Part shown: positions 1-6,754 of the stretch, one piece after another
How the letters are laid out: each line of letters begins with the position of its first letter
How positions within the stretch are numbered: position 1 is the stretch's first letter
From: Oxalobacteraceae bacterium UBA5157
GTDB taxonomy: Bacteria; Pseudomonadota; Gammaproteobacteria; Burkholderiales; Burkholderiaceae_D
Assembly: GCA_002415335.1 (NCBI GenBank)
Contig: DHXL01000098.1
Location: 1-17,022, forward strand
DNA length: 17,022 nt
Reading direction: 5' to 3'
The notes under the pieces: generated by a model
What the model was told of the DNA's origin: nothing
The model's database searches: none
What the model saw: the letters and a program-made list of their open reading frames with translations, nothing else
Program-made: the position numbers and the translations under genes

Positions 1-91
1 GGTGTTGATGTGCGAGCGATGCCGCCAGCGCCAGCCTTGCCGCAGTGCGTTCGCCATGGTCAAGGTGAACCATTAGATTTTTCAATGACAT
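1..91 (-). CDS. Universal stress protein (UspA family), 5' end only
   Basis: Partial gene running leftwards out of the window; only the first 30 codons are present. The ATG at 91 is preceded by GGAG with an 8-base spacer (plus strand 92-103), a good ribosome site. The translation begins MSLKNLMVHLDHGERTAARL and continues with an Ala/Leu-rich helix ending in AHQH. This resembles the first beta strand (LMVHLD) and first helix (ERTAARLALAASLA) of UspA-family proteins, cytoplasmic alpha/beta proteins that often bind ATP at the aspartate after strand 1. Transcription would be divergent from the glutathione transferase at 429. The fragment is too short to show the ATP-binding G-2x-G-9x-G(S/T) loop, so the subtype is unknown. 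The family call is by recognition of the N-terminus only. Confidence 0.72.
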   Translation of the reverse strand, partial: MSLKNLMVHLDHGERTAARLALAASLAHQH

Positions 92-428
92 TTTTTATTC
101 TCCACTTTGTCAGAACAGCTATCTTCAGATGGCGCCAAATGGCGACACGCATGGAACGGTATCGAATCCGCGACTTCCTGAGGCGGGGAGGGTTGATTCC
201 TCTGCCAGCTTCGGTGTGTCAGTATATTTCAAGTTCTACCGATCGCGTTCAAACAGGCCAAAAGTCACCGCCGATCGCCACGGAGAGACCCGCCCTGCCC
301 AGTGGGTGAGCACCCAACTGCCCGCTACGGCAAGAAAAGACGAAAGTGTTTATATTGGTCGTTCTGTCCGTCGTTGTGATCGACAGGCATAGGCCTCAGC
401 GCCATCGCTCTCTCCAAAAGGATTCATG
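92..428. other. Divergent intergenic region, no gene seen
   Basis: About 340 bases between the leftward stress-protein start and the rightward glutathione transferase. Open frames here (for example 10-309 and 129-392 on plus) have no family resemblance, no good ribosome site and arginine/proline-rich out-of-frame composition, so I do not call them. It must hold promoters for both flanking genes, but I see no convincing -35/-10 pair. An 8-base palindrome TGGCGCCA lies within ATGGCGCCAAATGGCG near 129-144, without known meaning. Confidence 0.5.
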
Positions 429-1133
429 ATGACCGATCTCTCCGCTTTTCCGATCACCAAGAAATGGCCCGCCCGGCATCCCGACCGGTTGCAGCTCTAT
501 TCTCTACCCACGCCCAACGGTGTCAAGGTTTCGATCATGCTCGAAGAAACAGGGTTGCCCTACGAGCCCCATCTTGTCAGCTTCGACACCAACGATCAGA
601 CCTCGCCTGAGTTCCTGTCGCTCAACCCCAACAACAAGATCCCGGCCATCATCGATCCCGACGGTCCGGATCGCAAGCCGCTTGCGCTGTTCGAATCCGG
701 TGCGATCCTGATCTACCTGGCGGAGAAGACCGGGCAATTCATGCCGCAGGATTCTGCCGGCCGCTACCAGACGATCCAGTGGCTGATGTTCCAGATGGGC
801 GGTATCGGCCCGATGTTCGGCCAACTCGGCTTCTTTACCAAGTTCGCCGGCAAGGATTACGACGACAAGCGCCCGCGGGAGCACTACGCGGCAGAGTCGA
901 GGCGCCTGCTCGGCGTACTCGACCGGCAACTGGCCGACCGCACCTGGATCATGGGCGACGCCTACACGATCGCCGATATCGCCACGTTTCCAGCGGTGCG
1001 CAACCTGATCGGCTTCTATGGGGCTGGCGACCTGGTCGGGATTAGCGATTTCCCTCATGTGCTGCGGGCGCTGGATAGCTTCGTCGCGCGGCCGGCGGTA
1101 GTGCGCGGACTGGATATTCCGAAGCGGGGTTGA
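429..1133 (+). CDS. Glutathione S-transferase, Nu class (YfcG/YghU-like)
   Basis: Cytosolic glutathione transferase of 234 residues. The N-terminal thioredoxin-like domain holds the Nu-class signature SLPTPNGVKVSIMLEE near residues 25-40, where the Thr and Asn of TPN take the place of the usual catalytic Tyr/Ser/Cys. It is followed by SPEFLSLNPNNKIPAIID and FESGAILIYLAEKTG, the glutathione gamma-glutamyl contact. The C-terminal helical domain includes WIMGDAYTIADIATFP. Family members such as E. coli YfcG have disulfide-bond reductase activity with glutathione; the substrate here is unknown. Two adjacent ATGs (426, 429) are possible. AAGGA at 418-422 gives the better spacing to 429, and starting at 426 adds one Met. 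The residues before RLQLYSLPTP are a roughly 20-residue extension also seen in YghU-type members. It stands alone, about 100 bases before the next gene. Confidence 0.92.
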   Translation: MTDLSAFPITKKWPARHPDRLQLYSLPTPNGVKVSIMLEETGLPYEPHLVSFDTNDQTSPEFLSLNPNNKIPAIIDPDGPDRKPLALFESGAILIYLAEKTGQFMPQDSAGRYQTIQWLMFQMGGIGPMFGQLGFFTKFAGKDYDDKRPREHYAAESRRLLGVLDRQLADRTWIMGDAYTIADIATFPAVRNLIGFYGAGDLVGISDFPHVLRALDSFVARPAVVRGLDIPKRG

Positions 1134-1231
1134 CGGCGGCGGCCGGGCAGCGACGCCTAAACGGAGGGCAGCGCCTTGTATTCTATTTGTCGGAATTGAA
1201 GGATACTGCTGGTTTTGCTTCCGACATTACG

Positions 1232-1732
1232 ATGAAGATCTGTTATCTGGACTATGACGCCGTCCTGCACGACGGCAATGTACTTCGCAATCGCACCACG
1301 GGCATGACCATCAAGACTGTCGGCCGCATCTTCTTTGAATGGATGCCGATACTCGATGAATTGCTTGCACCCTACCCGGACCTGAAGATCGTTTTGTCGA
1401 CCACCTGGGTGCGCGAATTAGGGTTTAATGCGGCCAAGCATGAGCTGTCAAAATCGCTGCAGGAGAGGGTGGTCGGGGCGACTTTTCTGCATCCGAAAAT
1501 TGTGAAAGCGGAGTTCGACACCATGTCGCGCGGCATGCAGATCTGGGGCGACGTTGAGCGCCGCAAGCCGTCGCACTGGTTTGCGCTCGATGACGATGCC
1601 TTCGGGTGGCCGGCCTGGTGCAAGGAGCATTTGATTCAGACCAGCGACCGGCTCGGCTTGAGCGATCCGGCGGTGCAGGAACGCGTCCGTCAGAGGCTGG
1701 CGGAAATTGACGGCAGGTCCTGCGCGGATTGA
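1232..1732 (+). CDS. Small HAD-fold protein (HAD domain of the 'Swiss Army Knife' RNA repair type)
   Basis: Predicted 166-residue cytoplasmic protein. It has HAD-superfamily motifs: motif I LDYDAVLH (Asp7 and Asp9, nucleophile and acid/base), motif II VLSTTW (Ser/Thr 56-58), a basic region ERRKPSHW around 109-116, and motif IV ALDDD (Asp120-122) for Mg2+ binding. The pattern DxDxVLH...LSTTW...W.ALDDD is that of standalone HAD proteins related to the HAD domain of Swiss Army Knife RNA repair enzymes, common as orphan genes in Burkholderiales. The true substrate is unknown. The frame is open back to 1130, but ATG 1232 places motif I at residue 7, as expected for the fold. There is no clear Shine-Dalgarno, so the start is less certain than the family. 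The gene converges on the diguanylate cyclase gene. Confidence 0.75.
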   Translation: MKICYLDYDAVLHDGNVLRNRTTGMTIKTVGRIFFEWMPILDELLAPYPDLKIVLSTTWVRELGFNAAKHELSKSLQERVVGATFLHPKIVKAEFDTMSRGMQIWGDVERRKPSHWFALDDDAFGWPAWCKEHLIQTSDRLGLSDPAVQERVRQRLAEIDGRSCAD

Positions 1733-1754
1733 ACCGTGCCTGCTTGCGCGATGA

Positions 1755-1769
1755 GCTGCACGGTGCAGC
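1755..1769. repeat. Inverted repeat between convergent genes
   Basis: GCTGCAC-G-GTGCAGC lies in the 73-base gap between the HAD gene and the convergent diguanylate cyclase gene. The position suits a shared terminator, but neither strand has a T-run after it, so I list it only as an inverted repeat with possible terminator function. Confidence 0.35.
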
Positions 1770-1805
1770 GCGAATCAATCTCCGTGCGGAAGAAAAAACC
1801 GCCGG

Positions 1806-2945
1806 TCACGAATCCAGCGTTCTCAAGCCGGCGACGACGCATTGATTGCGGCCGTTCTCCTTGGCATGGTACAGCGCCTGGTCGGCATGCCTGAAAGTCG
1901 CACTGGTATCCTCGTTGCGTCGCGAGTCTGCGATACCGATCGAAACGGTCACTTTGAGACCGGCATTGATTTCGGGAAAAGACAAATTCTCAATGCGTAG
2001 CCTCACGCGTTCGGCAGTGATCAGTGCGCCTTCAACCATGGTATCGGTTAATACGAGAGCGAATTCCTCGCCCCCGTAACGGCCGAAATAATCGGTTTGG
2101 CGCATCGCATCGGACGCGGTCCTGGCAATCGTGCGAAGCACTTCATCGCCTGCCAGATGACCGTATGTGTCATTGACATTCTTGAAAAAATCGACATCGA
2201 CGATGCAAATTGAAAAGACCCGTCCGGTGCGATCGCTGCGTTGTTTTTCCCTGCTGATTATTTCCATCAGATAGCGGCGGTTGAACACGCCGGTGAGTTC
2301 GTCGCGGATCGCCAGCTCCTGGTTCCGGTGCAACGCCTGTTCCAGTTCGACATTGCGTTTCGCCAGTTCCTGATTCTTCTCTTTGACCTTGTGGCGAAGA
2401 CCGCCGATATAGCTGCCCAACGCGCTGAACTGCAATAGCGCGGCAGCCAGCGCAATCAACTGGAGGATTTCGATTTGCAGATTGATTTCATGCGGCCGCC
2501 GGGCCATGAGCGACACGATCAACGCGGCATATCCTCCTAACAGGACCGTGGTCAGGATGACGAAATCGCGCGTGCGGAACTGGAACAGGCCGTACATCGA
2601 CGCCGACAGGGCCAACAACAGGAACACGCCGCGCGCGTCCCTGGCGTAATACATCACATACAGGCCGGTGGGAAGCGATATGGCAATCTGGGCCAAGGTC
2701 AGGCTGGGGTCGGCGAAGCGCAGGTTCAAGCCACTGCGGACCAGCAGATAAAATCCGAGGTTGACTGTCAAAATGATCGCTACATACGTCACGACCACTT
2801 TTCCATCGAAATAACCCAGCCACCAGAATGCCAACACCAGCAATAGCGTAAAGAGGTAGGAGACGCCGCCGAGCAGCACGCGCTTCAGGCGCAATGCCTG
2901 TTCGGGTGCGTGGTCGGGAATGAGCAGGCGTGCGACGCGATTCAT
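1806..2945 (-). CDS. Membrane-bound diguanylate cyclase (GGDEF protein)
   Basis: Synthesises cyclic di-GMP from two GTP. The protein has 379 residues. Residues about 25-182 form roughly six hydrophobic membrane segments (25-45, 50-70, 83-101, 106-122, 128-148, 160-182), followed by a short coiled-coil linker rich in Glu/Gln/Leu (186-212) and a GGDEF domain (about 212-375). Key features are RDELTGVFNRR, the metal-binding Asp in IVDVDFFKNVND (Asp250/252) and the active-site signature GGEEF at 291-295. An RxxD inhibitory site (Arg282-Asp285) lies five residues upstream, so the enzyme should be active and product-inhibited. No EAL domain and no recognisable periplasmic sensor domain is present; the membrane region itself may be the sensor. 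The ATG at 2945 is preceded by AAGGG. It is transcribed alone, leftwards. Confidence 0.94.
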   Translation of the reverse strand: MNRVARLLIPDHAPEQALRLKRVLLGGVSYLFTLLLVLAFWWLGYFDGKVVVTYVAIILTVNLGFYLLVRSGLNLRFADPSLTLAQIAISLPTGLYVMYYARDARGVFLLLALSASMYGLFQFRTRDFVILTTVLLGGYAALIVSLMARRPHEINLQIEILQLIALAAALLQFSALGSYIGGLRHKVKEKNQELAKRNVELEQALHRNQELAIRDELTGVFNRRYLMEIISREKQRSDRTGRVFSICIVDVDFFKNVNDTYGHLAGDEVLRTIARTASDAMRQTDYFGRYGGEEFALVLTDTMVEGALITAERVRLRIENLSFPEINAGLKVTVSIGIADSRRNEDTSATFRHADQALYHAKENGRNQCVVAGLRTLDS

Positions 2946-3170
2946 CTTGCCCTTGTTCTGTGGATCAGCGGCCGACGTGGCTGCTTGGGACGCGTCAAGC
3001 GTTTAGCCCACATGGCGAGAAGGATGCTCATGACGAAAGAGTATCAGAGTTTGGCTGCCGCAAGGCGCGCTTGTGAAAGACGCGGAACGGGAGAGTCGGA
3101 GAGGTACTCGCTGATATTCGTCAGGTTCCTGCGAACCGGCTCGCGCGATATTCGCCGGACGCATCCGCAA

Positions 3171-3698
3171 TCACTGCGCCGGCCTCACCGTTCCGCAGCT
3201 TGCACCGACCCATCGACCATTGACATCGGCATGTTCATTGACCGGATTTCCCTGTGCAACCCCATCGAATTCAGTTCGCCCCGAAAAGCTCTCCGGGTTC
3301 GTAAAGGTTCCTTCCGCGGTTCCATTTCCGCGCAGGTTGGCGTTGGCGCAAACGAAGTTCAATTTGTATTTGCTGCCGACATGGCTCGCGTCTTTGGCGC
3401 TGCATCCCGATTGGTTCTGCAGGAAATCGAGCGGGCTTTTTTGATCCGCCATTTTTTGGGTAATGCAGACGCTGGAAATTGCCGCACCATCGCGAATCGG
3501 CGGCAGCTCGAATCCATTCTGCTTGGCGAGGCTCATCAACTGTTGCATCTGATCCGGCGGAATCTGCGATGCCAGCTTCAGCAGATCCGAACTCGTTTTC
3601 ACTTCCCATAGCCCCGGGCGCATAGTGCTCTCTGACGAATGCGCGGTCGACGCCAACAAGGCGGTCGCGACTACGAGGGAAATGAGGATATTGCGCAT
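3171..3698 (-). CDS. Exported DUF3617 family protein
   Basis: Predicted 175-residue envelope protein of unknown function. The start at 3698 is supported by AGGAGG (3703-3708 on plus) at ideal spacing. The protein opens with a signal peptide MRNILISLVVATALLAS with probable cleavage after STAHS, then the family hallmark MRPGLWEVKTSS near residue 27. A helical stretch with PPDQMQQLM follows, then VCITQKMA and several cysteines (CITQ, SGCS, FVCAN, ASCG) suited to periplasmic disulfides. DUF3617 proteins are widespread in proteobacteria, often as single genes, with no established role. A longer frame to 3770 exists but would bury the signal peptide. It is divergent from the MgtC-like gene, sharing a 133-base promoter region. 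Confidence 0.86.
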   Translation of the reverse strand: MRNILISLVVATALLASTAHSSESTMRPGLWEVKTSSDLLKLASQIPPDQMQQLMSLAKQNGFELPPIRDGAAISSVCITQKMADQKSPLDFLQNQSGCSAKDASHVGSKYKLNFVCANANLRGNGTAEGTFTNPESFSGRTEFDGVAQGNPVNEHADVNGRWVGASCGTVRPAQ

Positions 3699-3831
3699 GG
3701 AGCCTCCTGAAACGATTGATATTGCACATCTTTCAGAGAGCGCATCAGCAAGTAAGTTCAGAATATTCAAAGGCCCGTTTTGAGACTATGCTGAACTATC
3801 CGATTAACCGGTACCACAATGGAAGCTTACG

Positions 3832-4320
3832 ATGATCGATTATTCTGAAATCATATTTCGCCTGGTCTCTGCCGTGCTCGTCGGATGCGCCATCGGGCTT
3901 GATCGCAATTTGCACGGCAAACCAACCGGCATCAAGACGCTTGGGCTGGTCGCGCTCGGGGCATCGCTGGTGACGATGGCGAGCATGGATTTTGCGTTTT
4001 CCCACGGGGCATATGATTCGGCAGCGGTAAGCCGCACGATTCAGGGCATCATCACCGGCATCGGCTTCCTCGGGGCGGGCGTCATCATCCACGACCATAC
4101 GACTGAAAAAGTGCGCGGATTGACCACCGCGGCGTCTATTTGGGTGACCGCTGCGTTGGGGATCGTTTGCGGTATGGGATCGTGGCAGATTGCCGGCGTG
4201 GCGGCGGTGATCGTTTTGCTCTTGTTCGTTCTGGGCCGGCCCCTGGAAAGGATGCTTCATCGACAATGGTTAAGCAAGACCGATGAAGAGCGGGCCGATA
4301 TATCGGGGCATGAGGAGTGA
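3832..4320 (+). CDS. MgtC/SapB family inner-membrane protein
   Basis: A 162-residue membrane protein matching the N-terminal MgtC/SapB domain. Membrane segments are visible at about 7-24, 37-55, 67-86, 98-117 and 119-136. Conserved family stretches include VGCAIGLDRNLHGKPTGIKT, ITGIGFLGAGVII and VRGLTTAASIWVTAALG. It lacks the C-terminal ACT-like domain of virulence MgtC, so it belongs with the short SapB/YhiD-like members. These are linked by family knowledge to Mg2+ limitation, acid stress or regulation of the F-ATPase rather than proven transport. The start ATG has GGAAG at 3821-3825. Nothing in the leader clearly resembles an Mg2+ riboswitch, and the leader is short. Confidence 0.9.
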   Translation: MIDYSEIIFRLVSAVLVGCAIGLDRNLHGKPTGIKTLGLVALGASLVTMASMDFAFSHGAYDSAAVSRTIQGIITGIGFLGAGVIIHDHTTEKVRGLTTAASIWVTAALGIVCGMGSWQIAGVAAVIVLLLFVLGRPLERMLHRQWLSKTDEERADISGHEE

Positions 4321-4361
4321 TTCCGCTCCATGCTTGGCGCTGGATATTGGATTCGAATTTC

Positions 4362-4367
4362 TATAAT
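4362..4367 (+). promoter_or_regulatory. Candidate -10 element for the PilH-like gene
   Basis: A perfect TATAAT lies in the AT-rich start of the 186-base gap between the MgtC gene and the response regulator. No good -35 lies 17 bases upstream (TTGGCG at 4334 is too far, TGGATA at 4341 is too close). Transcription from here would leave a leader of about 130 bases before the ATG at 4507. I do not recognise the leader as a riboswitch. Confidence 0.35.
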
Positions 4368-4506
4368 ATGTAGCAACAAGTCTGTCCCTCGGGTGTCTAG
4401 CACTGTCCTTGTAATTGGGAATTCGCCACTGACTGCGGTGCCTGCACGCCGCCGGTTCTAACGGGATGACAGTCCTGCGCTGCACGATTACAACAAGGAA
4501 CCGGTA

Positions 4507-4872
4507 ATGGCGATTCAAAAAATACTGGTGGTGGATGACTCGTTGACGCAAAGACTTGTCCTTTCGGCCATACTCGCCGAAGAGGGCTACGAGGTCCTGA
4601 CCGCCAACGATGGGACCGAGGCCGTCACCAAAGCAAAAAGCGAAATGCCGGATCTGATCATCATGGACGTGGTGATGCCTGTATTGAATGGATTCCAGGC
4701 TACCCGCGTCATTACGACGGACGAGACCACCTGGCACATTCCGGTGATCCTGCTGACTAGCAAGGATATGGAATCGGACCGGGTGTGGGGCTTGCGCCAG
4801 GGTGCCACGGCGTTCCTGCACAAGCCGGTGCAGCCCGGGGAGCTGATTGAATTGATCAACGCACTTCGCTGA
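4507..4872 (+). CDS. PilH-like single-domain response regulator
   Basis: A 121-residue CheY-type receiver with no output domain. Acidic pocket Asp10-Asp11, phosphoacceptor Asp54 (in IIMDVVMP), Thr84 (ILLTSKD) and Lys106 (HKPV) are all present, so it should be phosphorylated by a histidine kinase and dephosphorylated normally. The stretch DRVWGLRQGATAF and the overall sequence resemble PilH, the twitching-motility/Chp-pathway regulator. However, no pilG, pilI, pilJ or chpA neighbour is in the window, so it is an orphan whose partner kinase is encoded elsewhere. AGGA ends eight bases before the ATG. PilH itself is possible, but orphan PilH-like paralogues are common in Burkholderiales, so I give no symbol. 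Confidence 0.88.
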   Translation: MAIQKILVVDDSLTQRLVLSAILAEEGYEVLTANDGTEAVTKAKSEMPDLIIMDVVMPVLNGFQATRVITTDETTWHIPVILLTSKDMESDRVWGLRQGATAFLHKPVQPGELIELINALR

Positions 4873-4983
4873 CACTTGGATAGATTGCAGGTGTAGTGAA
4901 TCTCTGGAACCGGACGGTCAGTCGTTCATGCAGTTGAAGCCGAATTTGTCCACAGCCTGTTTCAGAATGGAGTGTCTTCTAAC

Positions 4984-5259
4984 ATGTCGCATCCGGTAAT
5001 CAGCCAGGAGCTTTTCAACACGGTCAACGCCGATGTTTCCACGTTTATCAAGAAGAAGTTGAAAGGCATGGAAATCGAAGTGACCGATCTGGAGTTGCAC
5101 AATTCTTCAGCGACGAAGACATTGCGCGTCTACCTCACGCTGAAACGCACGACCAATCTGAAGGCGCTTTTTCTGGCGGAGCAAATCGTCACCAAAGAAA
5201 TCGAGAAGCAGTTTCTGTTTCATCCGCACGCCTTCTACTGGCGCTATCTGCCCGAATAG
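4984..5259 (+). CDS. Uncharacterised small protein, 91 residues
   Basis: I do not recognise this family. The frame is open from a GTG at 4972, but ATG 4984 is preceded by TGGAG at 4968-4972, which makes 4984 the better start. The product is soluble-looking, with no signal or membrane segment. Predicted layout is an N-terminal helix (ELFNTVNADVSTFIKKKLKG), two beta strands (EIEVTDLELHN; TKTLRVYLTLKRT), an amphipathic helix (ALFLAEQIVTKEIEKQF) and a distinctive aromatic end, FHPHAFYWRYLPE. Balanced charge, coding-like codon use, a ribosome site and a strong terminator right after the stop support a real gene. It follows the PilH-like gene by 111 bases on the same strand and could share its transcript. 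Confidence 0.7.
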   Translation: MSHPVISQELFNTVNADVSTFIKKKLKGMEIEVTDLELHNSSATKTLRVYLTLKRTTNLKALFLAEQIVTKEIEKQFLFHPHAFYWRYLPE

Positions 5260-5267
5260 CACGCAGC

Positions 5268-5311
5268 CCCGGCACAGAAGATTCTTCGTGTGAGCCGGGA
5301 ATTCCTTTTTT
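5268..5311 (+). terminator. Rho-independent terminator
   Basis: The outer stem CCCGGC (5268-5273)/GCCGGG (5294-5299) encloses an inner ACA/TGT and GAAG-ATT-CTTC hairpin with small bulges. It is followed after AATTCC by six T residues (5306-5311). It starts eight bases after the stop of the 91-residue protein gene and ends two bases before the stop codon of the convergent DUF4389 gene. It therefore mainly serves the plus-strand transcript. Confidence 0.72.
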
Positions 5312-5313
5312 CT

Positions 5314-5592
5314 CTAGTCGCCCGATGGCCAATCGTTGAACGGGAAAGGAATATCTTCCGATCCAAAGGTCAGGAACAACGCGATTTGCTGCAGGTAATG
5401 TCCCAGACTGCGGCCAAACGAACGCAGCCGCTGATTCGGACCGTCGCTCACCAGGGATATCGCAAGTTGAAGGATCGCCACGATGAACAGCAGCGTTCCG
5501 CATAGCTGGAACACGAAGGCCATCAACACCATGAACAGCGCCCGGGTCCAGAGGTTGCGTTTATTTGTTGCGATAACAGAATTCTCGTTCAC
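5314..5592 (-). CDS. DUF4389 family membrane protein
   Basis: Small inner-membrane protein of about 92 residues, function unknown. The core NLWTRALFMVLMAFVFQL...TLLFIVAILQLAISLVSDGPN forms one long hydrophobic hairpin or two membrane segments. Next comes the family pattern NQRLRSFGRSLGHYLQQIALFLTFGSEDIPFPFNDWP, with the acidic/aromatic tail typical of DUF4389. The start is uncertain. GTG at 5592 has AAAGGA at good spacing, while ATG at 5616 would add eight residues (MNPQKGSS) but has no ribosome site, so I prefer 5592. It lies about 80 bases downstream of the quinone oxidoreductase gene on the same strand and may be co-transcribed with it. Confidence 0.8.
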   Translation of the reverse strand: MNENSVIATNKRNLWTRALFMVLMAFVFQLCGTLLFIVAILQLAISLVSDGPNQRLRSFGRSLGHYLQQIALFLTFGSEDIPFPFNDWPSGD

Positions 5593-5672
5593 GCTGCTTC
5601 CTTTCTGAGGGTTCATCGATCGGTAATTGCGGCAGTCATTTTTTGTTTGCACTGCGTCTTTCTTGAGCCACG

Positions 5673-6260
5673 TCATTCGCCTTGCCGGCCGAGATTTTCG
5701 AGTTTGGACAACCATTTACTCGCGGTCTCCGGCTTCATGTTTCCGGTCAGCCCGATCAAGGACGTGTGGACCGGTGAGATCCCGACGAAGCCGAGAATAT
5801 TTCGCTCGAGCGACTTGATGCCATGCGCACGAAAATACCAACGATACATTAATGCCGGCATACCCATCGTGACCGCCACGCGCGCCGATCTTCCGGACAA
5901 CGCCTTGTGCGCCAATGGATTCTTTCCTTCAGCCGCGAACGCGAAGCCGGGACGCGCCACTTGTTCAAGAAAACCCTTCAGCAGCGCCGGCATGTCGCCC
6001 AGCCACAGCGGGAAAAACAGCACCATGTGTTCGCACCATGCGATGGCGCTTTGCGCTTCGGCCAATGTGGGCGGCAGCGCCCCTTTTTCCCATTCGTGCT
6101 GGCTGCGCAACAGCGGAAAGTCGAGCGTGGCGACGTTGATGCGTTTGACGTTGTGGCCCGCTGCCGTCGCACCTTGTCCGTAGGCGTCTTCCAGGCCATG
6201 GCACAAGTGACGCTGGCAGGTATCCGGGTGGCCTTGAATCAAGAGGATCTGTCTGCCCAT
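5673..6260 (-). CDS. Flavodoxin-fold NAD(P)H:quinone oxidoreductase (KefF/MdaB-like)
   Basis: A 195-residue cytoplasmic flavoprotein of the NAD(P)H dehydrogenase (quinone) family. The N-terminal strand/loop ILLIQGHPDT is the FMN phosphate-binding region. HMVLFFPLWLGDMPALLKGFLEQV (about residues 78-101) is the hallmark second FMN loop and helix, and VTMGMPALMYRWYFRAHGIKSLERNILGFVGI matches the C-terminal half with its isoalloxazine and nicotinamide contacts. Members reduce quinones by two electrons, protecting from redox cycling, and some (KefF) activate K+ efflux systems; no kefC is in the window. ATG 6260 has GGAG six bases upstream. A longer frame to 6368 adds 36 non-conserved residues and is rejected. 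Confidence 0.88.
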   Translation of the reverse strand: MGRQILLIQGHPDTCQRHLCHGLEDAYGQGATAAGHNVKRINVATLDFPLLRSQHEWEKGALPPTLAEAQSAIAWCEHMVLFFPLWLGDMPALLKGFLEQVARPGFAFAAEGKNPLAHKALSGRSARVAVTMGMPALMYRWYFRAHGIKSLERNILGFVGISPVHTSLIGLTGNMKPETASKWLSKLENLGRQGE

Positions 6261-6404
6261 ATGGCGCTCCGAATAGCGTGTGCGACTACCCTGACACAGC
6301 TGCCTGCACACGCTATTGATCCTTCTCAAGGTCCTCTCGAATGGCGTGACAGGCGCGGGGATGTCCAACGGAAAGCAGATCCGTATGCCGCGACAATGTT
6401 CGGC

Positions 6405-6593
6405 TTACAGCACGAAGCGCGCTTTCTCGGCGGCGCTCAGACGCTTGCCGATGATGGTTACCGTCGGGATGGTTTCGCTACTCACTGCAGGGGTATCGTG
6501 AGCTGCAGGGATCGCTGCGGCTGCGTAGGTGGCGACGCAAGCGAGGGCGATCGTGATGAGGGCAATCGCTTCCATGTGTTTGGCGATGTTCAT
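6405..6593 (-). CDS. Short exported protein of unknown function
   Basis: A 62-residue product. Residues 1-27 look like a Sec signal peptide (MNIAKHMEAIALITIALACVATYAAA, with AxA-type cleavage). This leaves a mature peptide of about 35 residues with TIPTVTIIGKRLSAAEKARF. I recall similar 'xVxIxGKRxSxxEKA' tails on small exported proteins of Burkholderiales, but no named family. GGAG lies eight bases before the ATG. It is the only gene between the quinone oxidoreductase (145 bases downstream) and the MATE gene (160 bases upstream), all on the minus strand. Confidence 0.7.
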   Translation of the reverse strand: MNIAKHMEAIALITIALACVATYAAAAIPAAHDTPAVSSETIPTVTIIGKRLSAAEKARFVL

Positions 6594-6754
6594 GATGTTT
6601 TCTCCGGTTGACCGAGTTGGGATGACCAGACTTTAGTCAAGCACGGCCCGCGGTTCCAACGGTATGCGATGAACTGCCAATTTGAAGGAACAGGTTGCAG
6701 GAAATCGGGGCCGGGCCGCTCGCCCGCAGCACGCGTTGCCGGCGTTTCGCTAGC

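Noticed and set aside
2910..3611. 233-codon plus-strand frame across the diguanylate cyclase start and opposite the DUF3617 gene
   Set aside because: Arg/Ser-rich composition, no ribosome site at its start, no recognisable domain; the DUF3617 gene on the other strand has a signal peptide and strong ribosome site.
3796..4266. 156-codon frame antisense to the MgtC/SapB gene
   Set aside because: His/Arg/Asp-rich shadow of a clear membrane protein gene.
4321..4506. Possible riboswitch in the leader of the PilH-like gene or after mgtC
   Set aside because: Some short complementary stretches exist, but no known riboswitch core could be recognised by eye.
5907..6611. 234-codon plus frame covering the quinone oxidoreductase and small exported protein genes
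   Set aside because: It conflicts with two minus-strand genes that have ribosome sites and recognisable features; no domain is seen in it.
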